From Collybiopsis luxurians FD-317 M1 (Eukaryota; Basidiomycota; Agaricomycetes; Agaricales; Omphalotaceae), in contig KN834750.1 of the NCBI GenBank assembly GCA_000827265.1, positions 2,019,500-2,083,499 on the forward strand: a stretch of DNA of 64,000 nt, given 5' to 3'. The first letter of the stretch is position 1. The number at the start of each line of letters is the position of its first letter. A program made the position numbers and the translations under genes. The notes beneath the pieces were generated by a model. That model was not told the DNA's origin. It made no database searches and was given only the letters and a program-made list of their open reading frames with translations. Shown here piece after piece: positions 32,739 to 43,984 of the stretch.

Positions 32739-34466
32739 ATGAACGAGACGAACGATCTCTCCTTTGGACCGTACAATTCCTCACTACTCAGGCTCTGCGT
32801 AGATAGTCAGAACGCAAAGTAGGCATTCATCTTTCTTCGTTACTATCTTGGTCAAAAATTGAACATCAGCTTTAGAAGCGCTGAAGCTCTTAATGAAAGT
32901 CACCAAAATGCAGTCGTCGAATCGCTAGGCAGCCTCGCTGACCATATCCGGCTATCAATAGAAGAAATAACGACGCAGAAAGCAAGGTTTCTTCCCTCGT
33001 TTTCCAGACAATCTATGACGGACATTCGCAGGGACTACGTCCCTACGACGCCTGCCGGAGTGGCCAGCATTAAGGCTTCATCGCAAGACGCCACCGTCAT
33101 CTTAGATTCCGTTCGACACTTCACGGCAGAGGCTATTCATGCCTGTAAAGAGCTGGAAGCTGAAGCTCAAAGCGCTTTTGAATGCGCACAGACTCTCCTG
33201 TCCCCGGTTCGAAAGCTTCCTCCTGTTATCCTGAAGAAAATTTTTCACTTTTACATATCCTCGGAACGCCCATCTGATGCTAGCGATACCGACCATGCCG
33301 ACTATGGTCTGTATATCATTGGTTCGAAAAAGCGACCCCGAATTACCTGCCCAGCTATGTTCCTCAGTTGGATCTGCTGGCGGTGGCGTCGGCTCCTGTT
33401 GTCCGATCCTACATTCTGGTCTTCACTCTATCTTTCGTGTTCAAAGAACCTGCCTCTCTCAGTTGCAAATCTTTGCCATGAGCATCTGTCTCGTGCAGGA
33501 AATACTCCACTTACCCTGTACATCGATGATTGCATTAGCGAAAACGGCAAACGAGTTAAAGAGCCTCCCCAGAGCATCGAAAAGAGGACGTTCACTGACA
33601 TAATATTGACTCGTACGGAGAACTGGAGCTATGTTTTTCTGAATGCAGATCCCCTATGGTTTAGCTATGCAGCTCGTAAACTCGCACTCCAACAGAATCT
33701 TATTCCACTCCCTAACCTCAAATGCCTCGCTTTGGAGTTCAAGAAGTTCGATGTCGCTTCTCATCCCGATAATTCCCCTATCGACGCCTTTCTTTCCAGC
33801 CCAGGGCTGAAGACCTTTACGGCTAACAAATTAGATTGGGACACTTTTCAGCGGTTCGATTTTTCGCAGTTGACGAAGCTGCACATAGGAATCATAGGTG
33901 GAAACCACATAGCATTATTCTTGTCCAATTTACCGGCTCTTCGGTCGCTCACGCTGGATAATGTTGCACAGATGGATGAAGTACGGACACTTCCAGAGAC
34001 CGAAGTTGTGCACAGGACACTATCTTCTTTACGTTTGTCGACCGGCTCCTGCTATCCCCAGTTTTGGCGCGGGTTACGTCTGCCAACGCTAAACACGTTT
34101 CACTTTGTGTCTTCAGATAGAGGTAGGGATAGCGGCCTGCTCGACATCTCTGCTGTGCTACTTCAATCAGGATGCGTGTTGCAGGATGTAACTATTGAGG
34201 ATATCGATTCTTCACAGATTGGGCAGTTTCTGATGCAACATCCATCTATTTCTCGATTGACGGTCTCGTTCACTTCTGCAAATTTCTTGTCTAGATTCCA
34301 TGATCTCCTAGCTGTGTTACGGGGTGACCAATCTGGATCCAATGGTGAACGCCATGAGCCTGTGGCATTAGCAGTACAGTGCTTAACAATCTCTCTCTCG
34401 CCCTTCAATTTTTTCCCTGATCCAGTTCGCGAACACCCACACCATGGAAAATGCTCGATTGGTTAG
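32739..34466 (+). CDS. F-box protein, array copy 2, truncated by frameshift
   Basis: Exon 1 (MNETNDLSFGPYNSSLLRLC) starts at 32739. A ~50 nt intron joins it to a long exon reading FRSAEALNESHQNAVVESLG. The F-box is readable as LLSPVRKLPPVILKKIFHFY, then a variable loop and ITCPAMFLSWICWRWRRLLL with WSSLYLSC. A long region of diverged leucine-rich-like repeats follows (LPNLKCLALEFKKFD, LTKLHIGIIGGNHIALFLSN, LPALRSLTLDNVAQ). The frame closes at 34464-34466. The expected C-terminal block (WLAQFAVWKAD to the PPLTAYNRDYP region) continues in the next frame to 34855. Comparison with copies 1 and 3 suggests loss of one G near 34455. The F-box and most repeats remain, so a shortened protein is possible. 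Likely role: SCF adaptor of unknown target. Confidence 0.7.
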
Positions 34467-34855
34467 CTCAGTTTGCAGTATGGAAAGCTGATTGTGCAGT
34501 TCAACCTATGGGATCCGCGGTACAGGTTTCGAAGCTACGGGAATGCAGGTTCATTTTGACTCCTGATCCTTTTTATATCGGCGAAGGTTGGGGAGGAAAT
34601 AGAAAGCCTGCCGACCCAAAACGCCAGCCGCACATGTATGAACTACGGGTATGGATGGCCTCGAAAAGTGATCGTGTCAAATACGTAAAGCCCCCTCCTC
34701 CACCGCTCAATCGCGCGTTAGCCCGGCATGATGTCGAGTTTATGGATATGGTCAAAACTCAGCTTGGTTCAATGGATGTTCGGTGCTTATTCGACGTCAA
34801 CTGGCCTCCCTTGACAGCGTACAATCGAGATTATCCCATAACTTTGCGAGGCTAA
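34467..34855 (+). pseudogene. Frame-shifted C-terminal part of F-box copy 2
   Basis: Continues the protein of the preceding gene in another frame: VQPMGSAVQVSKLRECRFIL, DPFYIGEGWG, then KPPPPPLNRALARHDVEFMD. All three array copies carry this block, so it was part of the ancestral protein rather than a separate gene. Confidence 0.7.
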
Positions 34856-35599
34856 AACTCTTCAACTTCCACTGCACACTTATTTTGTCTGAGCTGTTCT
34901 TGTCCGCCTCTCGTACGATGCATGTGCTCCTCCACCACCCTACGCTGCCGCATGTTGGCCGGGCGCCGTGATATGGGGCTTCTGGGTGTAGTTCAAGCGC
35001 GTCTTCGTCGTCTTAGTTGCCTCTTACGTTGATTAGCCTCATTTGGGTGTGACCAGCAATGCAGAAAACCTCTTCCGCAGATCCTGTATTCCTTCTATGT
35101 TCAATGATTACTGTGACATATATACACATTGCCAATAACATTAATCAAGCTGAAGAAGTATTCAATGTCTGTTTTTCGTTATCCCGGAACGCAGCCATAT
35201 TCGAGGAGTAGTAGCAACCAAGAGGTGATTCTATCAATTCAAGCGAAAAGTTTGGTTATATCTGAAGGCTAGGTAATGCATAAGTACTCAAGTGAAGAAT
35301 AAGTAGACGGCTTTTAGCGTGTGTGTTACGAGGACGCGATGACTAGAAACGCGTGACGCGGCGTGAGTACTAGAGAGGCGATCACGCGATTGCTTGCGTG
35401 AGCGGCGAGCGGCTTAGCCGCTTGCCTTACCAGTGACATTGGCAACCATACCATTGAAAATTGGAACACAGATTTGCATTCTGGTGTTCAGAGGAAGGTA
35501 CCATGCTCTCGTACCAAGCTCTATATAACTATTACATCGCTAAACCTTCTACAGCAGGACTGAGTATGGACCAAAATCTTCCGGATACCTTCTCCGGAT
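34856..35599. other. Spacer within F-box array
   Basis: No gene seen. A GC-rich inverted motif lies at 35350-35420 (GCGTGACGCGGCGTGAG, then GCGATCACGCG), related to copies near 21450 and 28135. Confidence 0.4.
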
Positions 35600-36476
35600 A
35601 CCGGCTCTTCAGTCACTCAAAGTGGATGAACTTTCAGGCATAGATGAAGTAGCGAAACTTCCCAATACTGAAGTTGTTCTCTAAAATTTAACATCTCTCC
35701 AGCTATCAAGAGAATCTTGTTCTATCGAGCTTTGGCGCGGGGTTCACCTGCCAAAGCTTCACTCTTTCTATTTGAACGACTGCTATTCAAGTGACTTGCC
35801 TGGATGGTCTAACCTATTACTCCAGTCTGGTAGTATGGAGCAGAATGTGGTTCTCGAGGGTACGGGTGCCTTCGAAACCAAGGACTTTTTGCAATCACAT
35901 CCATCGATTACGCGATTGACGGTCTCATTCGCTTCGACGAAATTTGTGTCCGGCCTTTATAATCTGTTGGATTCATAACAGAACGAGAGCCATGAGTCTG
36001 CCACAGCATCAAAGATTCACTGTCTAACGCTCAGTCTTTCACCCTTCACGTATTTCCCTGATCATAAACATCATTTCCACGAACAGTGGCTTGATCGGTT
36101 AGACCAATTTATGGAATGGAAGACTGAACGTGCAGCTCAAGCTTCACGTTCGGGATCTGCGGTACAGGTCTTGAGGCTGCAGGAATGCACACTCAATATG
36201 CTTCCTAGCCCTTTTTATATTGGAGAAAATTGGGAGAAGGACCCTGGAGACCCCGAAAACGATCCACATTCTACGTTTCGATATGCGCAGCCTCTTCCTT
36301 CTCCTAGACAGCAATCGCGCTACCCCACAGTGGCCGGATGCCGTTCTCAGGGTACGGCACAGCGTGTGAAACCCTTTAGTCCACCATGCAACCGCATCTT
36401 GGCCGGGCATGATGTCGAATTTATGGAGCCAGTCAAAGCTCGTCTTGTTTCGATGGGCGTTCAGTGTTTTTTTTAA
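35600..36476 (+). pseudogene. F-box protein remnant, array copy 3 (3' third only)
   Basis: Homology to the other array copies begins at PALQSLKVDELSGIDEVAKL near 35605 and runs through WRGVHLPKLHSFYLND, SHPSITRLTVSFASTKFVSG, FMEWKTERAAQ, VLRLQECTLNMLPSPFYIGE and LAGHDVEFMEPVKARL. Stops occur near 35680 and 35976 and the frame shifts. The F-box and the first half are missing, so this copy is dead. It is the most diverged of the three and gives the best view of the ancestral sequence around copy 2's frameshift. Confidence 0.7.
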
Positions 36477-36873
36477 ACGTTAATTGGCCTCCTTTGGACG
36501 TATACAAGCTCACTTATTCTGGATTCAGTCGCTCTAATCTCATTACATATAAACCAGAGCAGCAGGACCACTAGTGCGCTTCGCCAAGGACTCATCCATA
36601 GATACTGTATTCCATAATCCACGCTGGTACAGAATAATTGACGCTTCTTGTGACCCAAACGCACACTGCCGATAAGCTTAAATTGTCCAGCCTAAGAGTA
36701 CCCCGAGTTACTCAACGTCTATTTCAAGTTATAATGAATAACGATATGGGTATCACCACATCAAAAGGTATCTCGCTCTCCATGAATGCAACCCTCCAAC
36801 GCTCAACGCTCACGCTGGAGAGCAGCTTCCGACTCTCTAGTAACCTAAGGACATCGACACGACAAGTCATCAA

Positions 36874-38820
36874 TCAGCTTTCGGCTTCTTGGCTTCCAAC
36901 ACAGAAGAGAACGACAGAAAGGGGAAACACACGCACCTCCGCAAACCGTCCCTGGTCCCAATGACGCGTCACATAATCTATATTCTCTCTAGGCATCCAC
37001 CACTCCAAAAACAGAAAAAATAAACAATCGACGATGAGTATAATTGTGTATATGGGTCCCGCGAACGGCCCCAATCGCATGGTCCTACGGAAAGCCAGAA
37101 TGAGAATAGGGAAGAGAAAAAGGAAGAGTTTTGCTTCAGCTATGGAAGCCAATGTCAATCGTCGAACACCGAACACGTACCGTGCAATCCTCTCCCACAT
37201 ATCCCGCTGCTCAGATTTGATCACCGTATCGTAAACCCTCTCCGTACGACCAGCAATCTGTCCCCAATCGTATAACGTTTTGATACGTTCGTGAGCTTTG
37301 AGAGGATCATGTTCCCCTGCAGAGACGATGGCAATCGCTTTAGACATAGCTCGAATTACATCTGAGGAACAAATCATTATGATCATGATTAGACTCTGCA
37401 CGGAAAAGTAAGGCGGGCGAACTACCAACCGTCTTCTTCAGGCTCCGCAAAACTGATCATATCCTCAGGTAAAATTTCCGGAACGCCTCCTACGCGTGTG
37501 CTGACAACGTACAGACCGGCACAAGCAGCTTCGAGGATTGCAATACCGAAAGATTCAGTAAGGGACGTGTTCATGAAGATCGAGCCTCTGATGAGGACCT
37601 GTTACACCAGTTATGAATATCTTTATTTGAATACTCGCGGAATAGGATAGAACGTTGGACTTACTGAACGAACGTCATTATGCTTCACAGGCCCAAGAAG
37701 CTCTATGCGGTCTTGCAAGAGGTATCTTTCCCGCATTTGCAGTAAATCAATCAGTTTGGGTCCATCGCCGCCTACATTGAATTGAGGCTTGAGCATCCAA
37801 TCTTTCTGAATAATCCCAATAGATTATCAGACGCGTACAACTCACCAATAAGAAACTTGATGTTGGGGAACTTGGCGCATATTCGAGGAGCAGTGGCAAC
37901 CAAGAGATCTATGCCTTTGCGATACGCGAAACGAGAAAGGAACACGATGGTAACTGCGAGGGGTGAGTGGGGGGAATTGATGAGAAAAAGGAAGAAAGTT
38001 TTTCGAGGACATCACGCACTAGTATCACTCGATTGAGGCGGCCCAGGTTGAAACCGCTCCGCAACAAGCGCGTTGGGTATCACATACACATTCGAACTGA
38101 CGAAAAGCCTCGAAGGCGTCTCGTCCGACTGCTCATATAGTTCTCCTCTAAGAACCGTATTCTCTCGTCTAAAACGTAAAGCGTTCAATTCACAGTCCAA
38201 ACGAAAACGACAACAAAAGTTACAAACCCAGTATGAGAAACACAAATAACCGCATCCACGTTCCTCAACGTCCCCGCCAACAGTTTATTCGTCAAGATAC
38301 TAGCAGCATCTTCGAACCCGAACAAACTATGATCCGTAAACACCGTCCTTACACCCATCATCCACGAATGTAGAATCCCCTCATGTCCTAAGGACGATAG
38401 ACTCGCATGGGCGTGTATGAGATGGATATGTTCACGTAGGAGGATGGTACGGAGGTAAGGCAGGAAGGTGAAAAAGTTGGGTAGGGTGGCTCCGGAGGCG
38501 ATAGGGACGAAGGGAAGGTAGTAGACTTTTAAACCTGGGAGAAGCCAGCGGATCCCGACGCGATCTGGGGGACGACTATGAGTTATGACAATGACCTACA
38601 AGAAATGTCAAGAACTAAGTAAAATTTTTCAGTTGAATCGCACTTTATGTCCCCTTCGAATCAACATGGCACTAAGCATGTATATGTGACTTTCTACACC
38701 TCCTACATCTGGATGAAAAAAGTCTGAAATCATGCTAAAAAAAATTGTTGCGATTCGGAAATCCAGTAATAGAAAAAAGTTGACAACTAACGCGATCGAA
38801 ATGGGCTCCATACTGCTCAT
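36874..38820 (-). CDS. GPI3: GPI3/PIG-A, catalytic subunit of GPI-GlcNAc transferase
   Basis: Glycosyltransferase (GT4) that adds GlcNAc from UDP-GlcNAc to phosphatidylinositol on the cytosolic ER face, the first step of GPI-anchor synthesis. ATG at 38820 starts [10 protein letters not shown], spliced to [20 protein letters not shown]. Further conserved blocks are [85 protein letters not shown] and [19 protein letters not shown], the GT4 nucleotide-sugar site with its E-x7-E pair. The C-terminal exons carry one or two hydrophobic segments ([32 protein letters not shown]), which would anchor it in the ER. Stop at 36874-36876. About seven exons; no lesion seen. Essential housekeeping gene, so a good anchor for synteny. 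Confidence 0.93.
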
Positions 38821-39153
38821 TCTAGCCTCGTCACTATGCTAAGCCTCACCCAGAGCCAATGAACAGCAACGCAAGCATGAAGAGAGCCCTCCGGCCGGTG
38901 TACGATGGTGACTAGAAGTAATAGATGAGGGTGAAGAATCAAGTGACGTGGGAAAACGAGCGACGGGTACAGGCGCCAGCGTGGCGCGACGCGACAAATG
39001 GACCACCGCAGCTGGATTGAATCTATAGCACAATGGAATGATTATATTGTGAATGGTATCTACACTAAGTAACATGTACGCAAAGGTATCCATTGCTCCA
39101 GTATATAAATTACCCAGATAGCAAAAGAACGACGATGAAAAACCCAGCTCGAA

Positions 39154-40907
39154 TCAGGTGAGTATCACAGGAGATCTAGGCATCGCATTAGCAATAGCAA
39201 GTTCACGCCTCAACCTCTGCCCCGAAGCCAACCGTTCCCTCTCATTCTCCCTCTCGTCCTCGTTCTCGTCCTCTTCTCTTAGCCCATACAACGCAACTTC
39301 TTCATGAGTTTGTCGGGGAGGCCGGAACGCATCTTCCTGGATATCATGAATATCGAACAAATTCGCAGAAGACGTCCTCCTATGATGACTAAAACCATAA
39401 CCTGAACGAAATCCACCAGGCGCGCTACCATTACCATGCCGTGCTCCATCCCACCAATCCAACGACGTCCGATCCGCCAAACTCGGTCTGGGGATGAAGA
39501 ATCCCGTCTCGCCTGGAACAGATGACCTTAAAGGCTGCGAGGCACTTTCGTCGATCTCGAGATTCGCCCTTCTCGACAGGTCGAGAACGTGCACTCCGAG
39601 AAACGTCACTGCGAACGCGCTCAGTAGGGATAAAGCACCCGTAGCATCGTCGGTGTTGAACCCTTGGAAGAGAATGAGAGAGGCGACGATGGTGGCGGAG
39701 GTGAATCCGACGTAGTACATGGGATTCACGCTGCGAGTTTTAGTTTCAATTTTTATCGAGCAGGAATTAGAATAACGAGGAGGGGAGACGGAGAAATGTA
39801 AAAGACTCACATATTAACAGAAAACGTATCCAAAGCCTTATTATAATAATTCAACTGAACAACCGCACTCAACACGAGTGCGATACCAAACACATAAGTG
39901 CTAGGACGCAAAAACTGGTTACTCCCTCCAATCGTGAGCTTGATAGCAATGCCAAACGCCTTTATCGACATAACCGAGACAGATCCTACGAGAGAACAGA
40001 TGGATATATATACCCATGGTTTAGTACGACCGTAGCGGGGAACCACAGCCGAGATGGTGATAATCGTGAACACCAGGACCACAAAAACGTAAAACAAGAA
40101 AGCTGCAAAAGAAAAACGCTCGCGTCAGAAATGAACAGCGGTCGCGTAACAATTTCTCATACACACCTGGCCGAGCAGCATACTCCAAAATCTGGTCCAC
40201 AGTGTCGACAGGTTTGTCTTCTGGTGCGTTAATCACGATCATAAGCGAGCCTATCAACGATAGAGTACATCCAACGCGTCCTAAATGTCCGAGAACCTCT
40301 CCAAGCATGAGCGATGCCGCCACAGCTCTAGCAACAATGTTCATCCGTAAACTCAATAAGATATACCGACTTGGAAGAAGACGCACCCGACAAGCACACT
40401 CAGTGCGCCCAGGGGTGTAACTAGGATAGGAGGGGCAAACGTGTAGGCTGTGAAGTTGGCAACTATGGGCGCGTTTACGTTTGTATAAGCTAGAGCCAAC
40501 CAAATGAAAGCGATTTCAAGAGTTATTTACTTTCTCCCAAAATTTCTGAAGACAGAGAGTAAGATTCCAGTTCAAGTGATCGAAGACCGCCACGTACGAG
40601 TACATATCCCAAGCCACTACAACTTCGTCAACTGGATGTTATACATTCCACAACGAAGAAAAACGAACCCAAATCGAATTCCTCAGATACGCATGATTGT
40701 CAGAAGCCGAAGCACCCTCTGGAGCACTTGCTGCAGCAGCGTTCAGACCCTGTAAATATTGATTGCCTACATCAATAACGAGAAAGTCAGGGAAGTCTAA
40801 AACGCACGAGGGCGGACCTTTTTCGTGATAATTGAGCTCATTCCAATGGCTACCGAAGAAGAAATTGCGAGGGTTAATCCTATCCATTTGTCTTCAGCGG
40901 ATGCCAT
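39154..40907 (-). CDS. NIPA-type magnesium transporter (DUF803)
   Basis: Multi-pass transporter of the NIPA family (Mg2+ uptake; related to drug/metabolite transporters). The ATG at 40907 gives MASAEDKWIGLTLAISSSVA. The family core follows: NFTAYTFAPPILVTPLGALS, SLMLGEVLGHLGRVGCTLSL, EDKPVDTVDQILEYAARP, VFGIALVLSAVVQLNYYNKA, NPMYYVGFTSATIVASLILF and AVTFLGVHVLDLSRR. About eight or nine membrane helices are visible. The cytoplasmic tail is Arg/Glu-rich (ENEDERENERERLASGQRLR) and ends at 39154-39156. Splice phases are consistent and no stop interrupts it, in contrast with the two decayed copies at 45.7 and 60.0 kb. This is the likely functional parent. Confidence 0.88.
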
Positions 40908-41495
40908 GGTAGCAGAAGGGCCCTTGAATGTGCCAGATGGGCGTCGCACGCAAAGGAGTTTTTTCCCCGTTGTCAATGCACGAACGGACGGACGGCCCAC
41001 AGGTAATGCCGGCCCGCCGAAGAACATCGCGTAAGTTACATTTATCTTTGCCACCAGCACGTACTGTGAATAAACTTCAGAACCCAAATTATTCATAGGG
41101 CGATGTAGGAAGCATTTCATACGTTAATGCCCCCATCCTAAGCGCCAATGGTGCTCATAAGGCCGTCTGGGCACGTTCTACGAATCGATTGCTCTGTACA
41201 TGAGTCGAACACGATTTGGTTACTTCACAGGGAGATGGGACTGATACAGGATCTGCAAATCGATTGATCTGGACGTAGGTTGAGTCAAGTCAGTAGTTCA
41301 TTAAACCAACCACGAGCAACTGTCTGTTAAAGCGTGACAATCGCCTTGAACTCGAACTTTCATCATCACCCTTCATGTTTGGAGACGTTTCAGACTTTAC
41401 TATCAACAACAGCCAATTCAGTTATCATGCCGGAAATCCCATAATTTCAGATGAGTAAGCTCTCAAATGTTTGATAATCATATTTTCTTGAACAA
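40908..41495. repeat. Duplicated NIPA upstream spacer, copy 1
   Basis: Sequence upstream of the NIPA gene recurs at 47412-48254 (interrupted there by a 196-bp element). Shared landmarks include AATGCCCCCATCC, GCAAATCGATTGATCTGGAC and the final ATTTTCTTGAACAA (41482-41495 and 48241-48254). Past that point the two loci share nothing. Confidence 0.75.
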
Positions 41496-41509
41496 GCGTC
41501 TCTGTCGGT

Positions 41510-42505
41510 TCATATACATGTACATCCCCGGCGGACTTTGTACTGTTAGACTTCTCAACTTGTTCTTTCTTCTTGCCAGTTGCCAGTGTATACATCTATC
41601 ATTACCGCATCTCGATCTTCCATGATGGATTTGATACCTACCTACCATGATCTCGGTTCTGTCATACCTCTTATGCCCGTCTCTGTTGGTCTCCTTTACT
41701 TGTATTCCGAATTCATATACATGTACATTCTGTAAAGACACATAGTTTGAAATGTAGTGCATATTCGAAGGGAAACATCCCCTGTCGGCAAGAACATTGC
41801 AATTGCTATACCGCATGATGCCTCTTGTCTGTGCCCGTACGATGTGATTCTTAGAATTTTGATTTCGGATTCTGGAAATGATCTTGTACCAGTCCAACAC
41901 ATTCTGAATGTCAATCTCGCCACGTCAACGTGATAACTTGCATATTTGAACTTCGAAATAACATTGGTGTTTGATTATTGCACTCTTTACCCGGTGGAAT
42001 TGTCAATGCTTCGATTCTGGAGCCTGAGATTATTATTGAGAACGTTGATAAATTTTACACAATTTTTATAACATGAAGAGAGCAGCCTCAATGAACATTT
42101 ATTGTTTTTCCTTGACATTATCTGACGATGATCTTGCTACAGGCCTTATTTGGAAAAGAATGACAGGTTGGCAGAAACTTGTGAAAAATCATCTTGCCGC
42201 ATGCTCAGGTTTGCACATTTAAAGCCCAAAATGTCATGCAGTTGAAATACTGCAAGCATCAACATCATGATGAGGCAGATGGGGCTCAGATAGTATAAAT
42301 TGACAACCTTATCGCAGGCACCAGACAAAGCGTCGTTCGAGTCAGAATCTCAATACTGTATTCATGACTCCAGAAGAGCAACAGATAATTTCCTCCAATG
42401 CTACAAATCTCTACCTCAACACAATTACTTCCATACTTTTCATGGGCGGCTTTGGTATGCATTTTCTACTGGCGTTATTTGAAGTCTTCTACTCCACATG
42501 AAATG
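41510..42505. repeat. Duplicated block, copy 1 (with 62474-63490)
   Basis: Begins near CGGACTTTGTACTGTTAGAC and runs through ATACCTACCTACCATGATCT, TCATATACATGTACATTCTG and the first exon of the membrane-protein gene. The same order of sequence is present at 62474-63490, where an inserted element cuts it off. Confidence 0.75.
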
Positions 42506-43764
42506 AGAAAAACAATCACTCATGGATTACTTCTGCTAGGTATATCTGTTCTAGGAATGTTTATTGCTACTCACATCTTATTGTATGAAATTTCAAATGC
42601 CCAAAATGGCTTCTTGTATTTTTGAGCTCACATTTGCAAAACTTTCATAGAATAAAACCCCGGACTCGTCCACAAATTACACTTCTTGTGTGCCTTACCA
42701 TGGCTTTTATTGCCTTTATGTGGACTGTCATTTATGATGTGGCTTTCCCATTCATAACAGACCAGATTTTTATTGGAGTGAGACCAAATATTCAGGAAGT
42801 ACTTGAGGCTCAAGACTCGAGATTCATTCAATTCTTGACTGTGACCGACTATATGGAAGATTGGAGTTTAACAATCGATGTCAGTTTATTGTTTTAACCC
42901 TCATTCAATTGCTTCATTATGGATCTGGCAGATTCTTTTCAGTGATTTCATTGTAGTTTGGAGGGCCTGGGTTTTGTTTCAGGAGGACAGGCTTTGGAAG
43001 GTTGCACTTGTGCTCCTTATGGGTGTTAACATTGGTATGGAGTCAATCCATCAAGATATAGCTGGTTTACTTAATGCTGCATATTATGCCGTTTAGGAGT
43101 CAATATTGCAAATTGCATCTTTGATGACATTGAAATTGCAATCATACTGTCTAACTCCTACACAACTTTAGACTGGGTATCAGTGGTTATTTCTTTGGTG
43201 GTTAACATGTTTGTAACATGTTTGATTGCATGGAAGGCATAGTAAGTTCCTGCGGCTCAACAATGTGCAAGGTTGGGCCAAGCTTTTCAGGGTGCCGATT
43301 CCAGCCCGAACCCTGCGGGTTGGCCTAGGTCTATTGGAACCTATTAAGCGCCCATATTGCTACTCCTGCTTGCAGTTACTGAATTTTTTCAATGCTCATG
43401 CTCTACAGGGTTCACCATTGTGTCATGAAAGAAGCTGCTTTCCACAAAAGAACCAGGGTTCAGAATATCCTGCTTCTGTTAATTGAATCTGGTGCTATAT
43501 ATTGTGCAGTACAGGCCATCTATACAGTGTTCATCCTTCTAACTATATATGGACCTGCAAATGGTGACACATTTGGACTAGCTCTAGTCAATGTCATTGT
43601 GAGCATCTTATTCAGTCTTGCTTCTGTAAGTTTGTTTTTTAGAATGCAATATCAGTTTATTTTTGTGAATACATTTAACAGGCCTGGTACCCTACTGCAG
43701 TAGTAATATTGGTCAACATGGATAGCACTTCAGTAATTGAGACTATCCATAATACCCAGACCAT
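42364..43764 (+). pseudogene. Seven-helix-like fungal membrane protein, probably broken
   Basis: Belongs by eye to a large agaricomycete family of membrane proteins whose later part reads ILFSDFIVVWRAWVLFQEDR, SYTTLDWVSVVISLVVNMFV, KRTRVQNILLLLIESGAIYC and AWYPTAVVILVNMDSTSVIE. The N-terminus MTPEEQQIISSNATNLYLNT starts at 42364. After GGFGMHFLLALF the coding frame must shift by one base to continue as YLKSSTPHEMRKTITHGLLL, and no intron of workable size fits. The join around 43242-43410 also creates a TAG at the obvious splice pair. Two independent problems make a pseudogene likely, although most exons remain open. The shift is also present in the second copy (63336), so it predates the duplication or reflects an intron I failed to find. 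Confidence 0.6.
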
Positions 43765-43799
43765 CTTGTAGCTTGGAGGGCAGTATAAATATTACAAGT

Positions 43800-43915
43800 C
43801 CAGAGTGAAATAAAATTATCCTTGTTGGGGAGTTTGGTGAATGCTTACATTTTTCCCTGTATATGGTCCATGTGAATGTGACCACCTGTAACTTTATGGC
43901 AATCTATGTTTTTCT
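43800..43915. repeat. Dispersed repeat, copy 2
   Basis: Diverged copy of the sequence at 6596-6720; shared core TGGTCCATGTGAATGTGAC preceded by GCTTACATTTTTCCCTGTAT. It lies directly after the broken membrane-protein gene. Confidence 0.5.
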
Positions 43916-43984
43916 TCCACAGCAAATGCATGAAAGTGACAGGGAAATGAGTGCCTTATGCTTTAGCCATGCGTACTGGTGACC

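Noticed and set aside
43242..43377. GC-rich partly palindromic stretch possibly a tiny inserted element in the membrane-protein gene
   Set aside because: It has intron-like borders and no convincing inverted ends; treated as part of a faulty intron.
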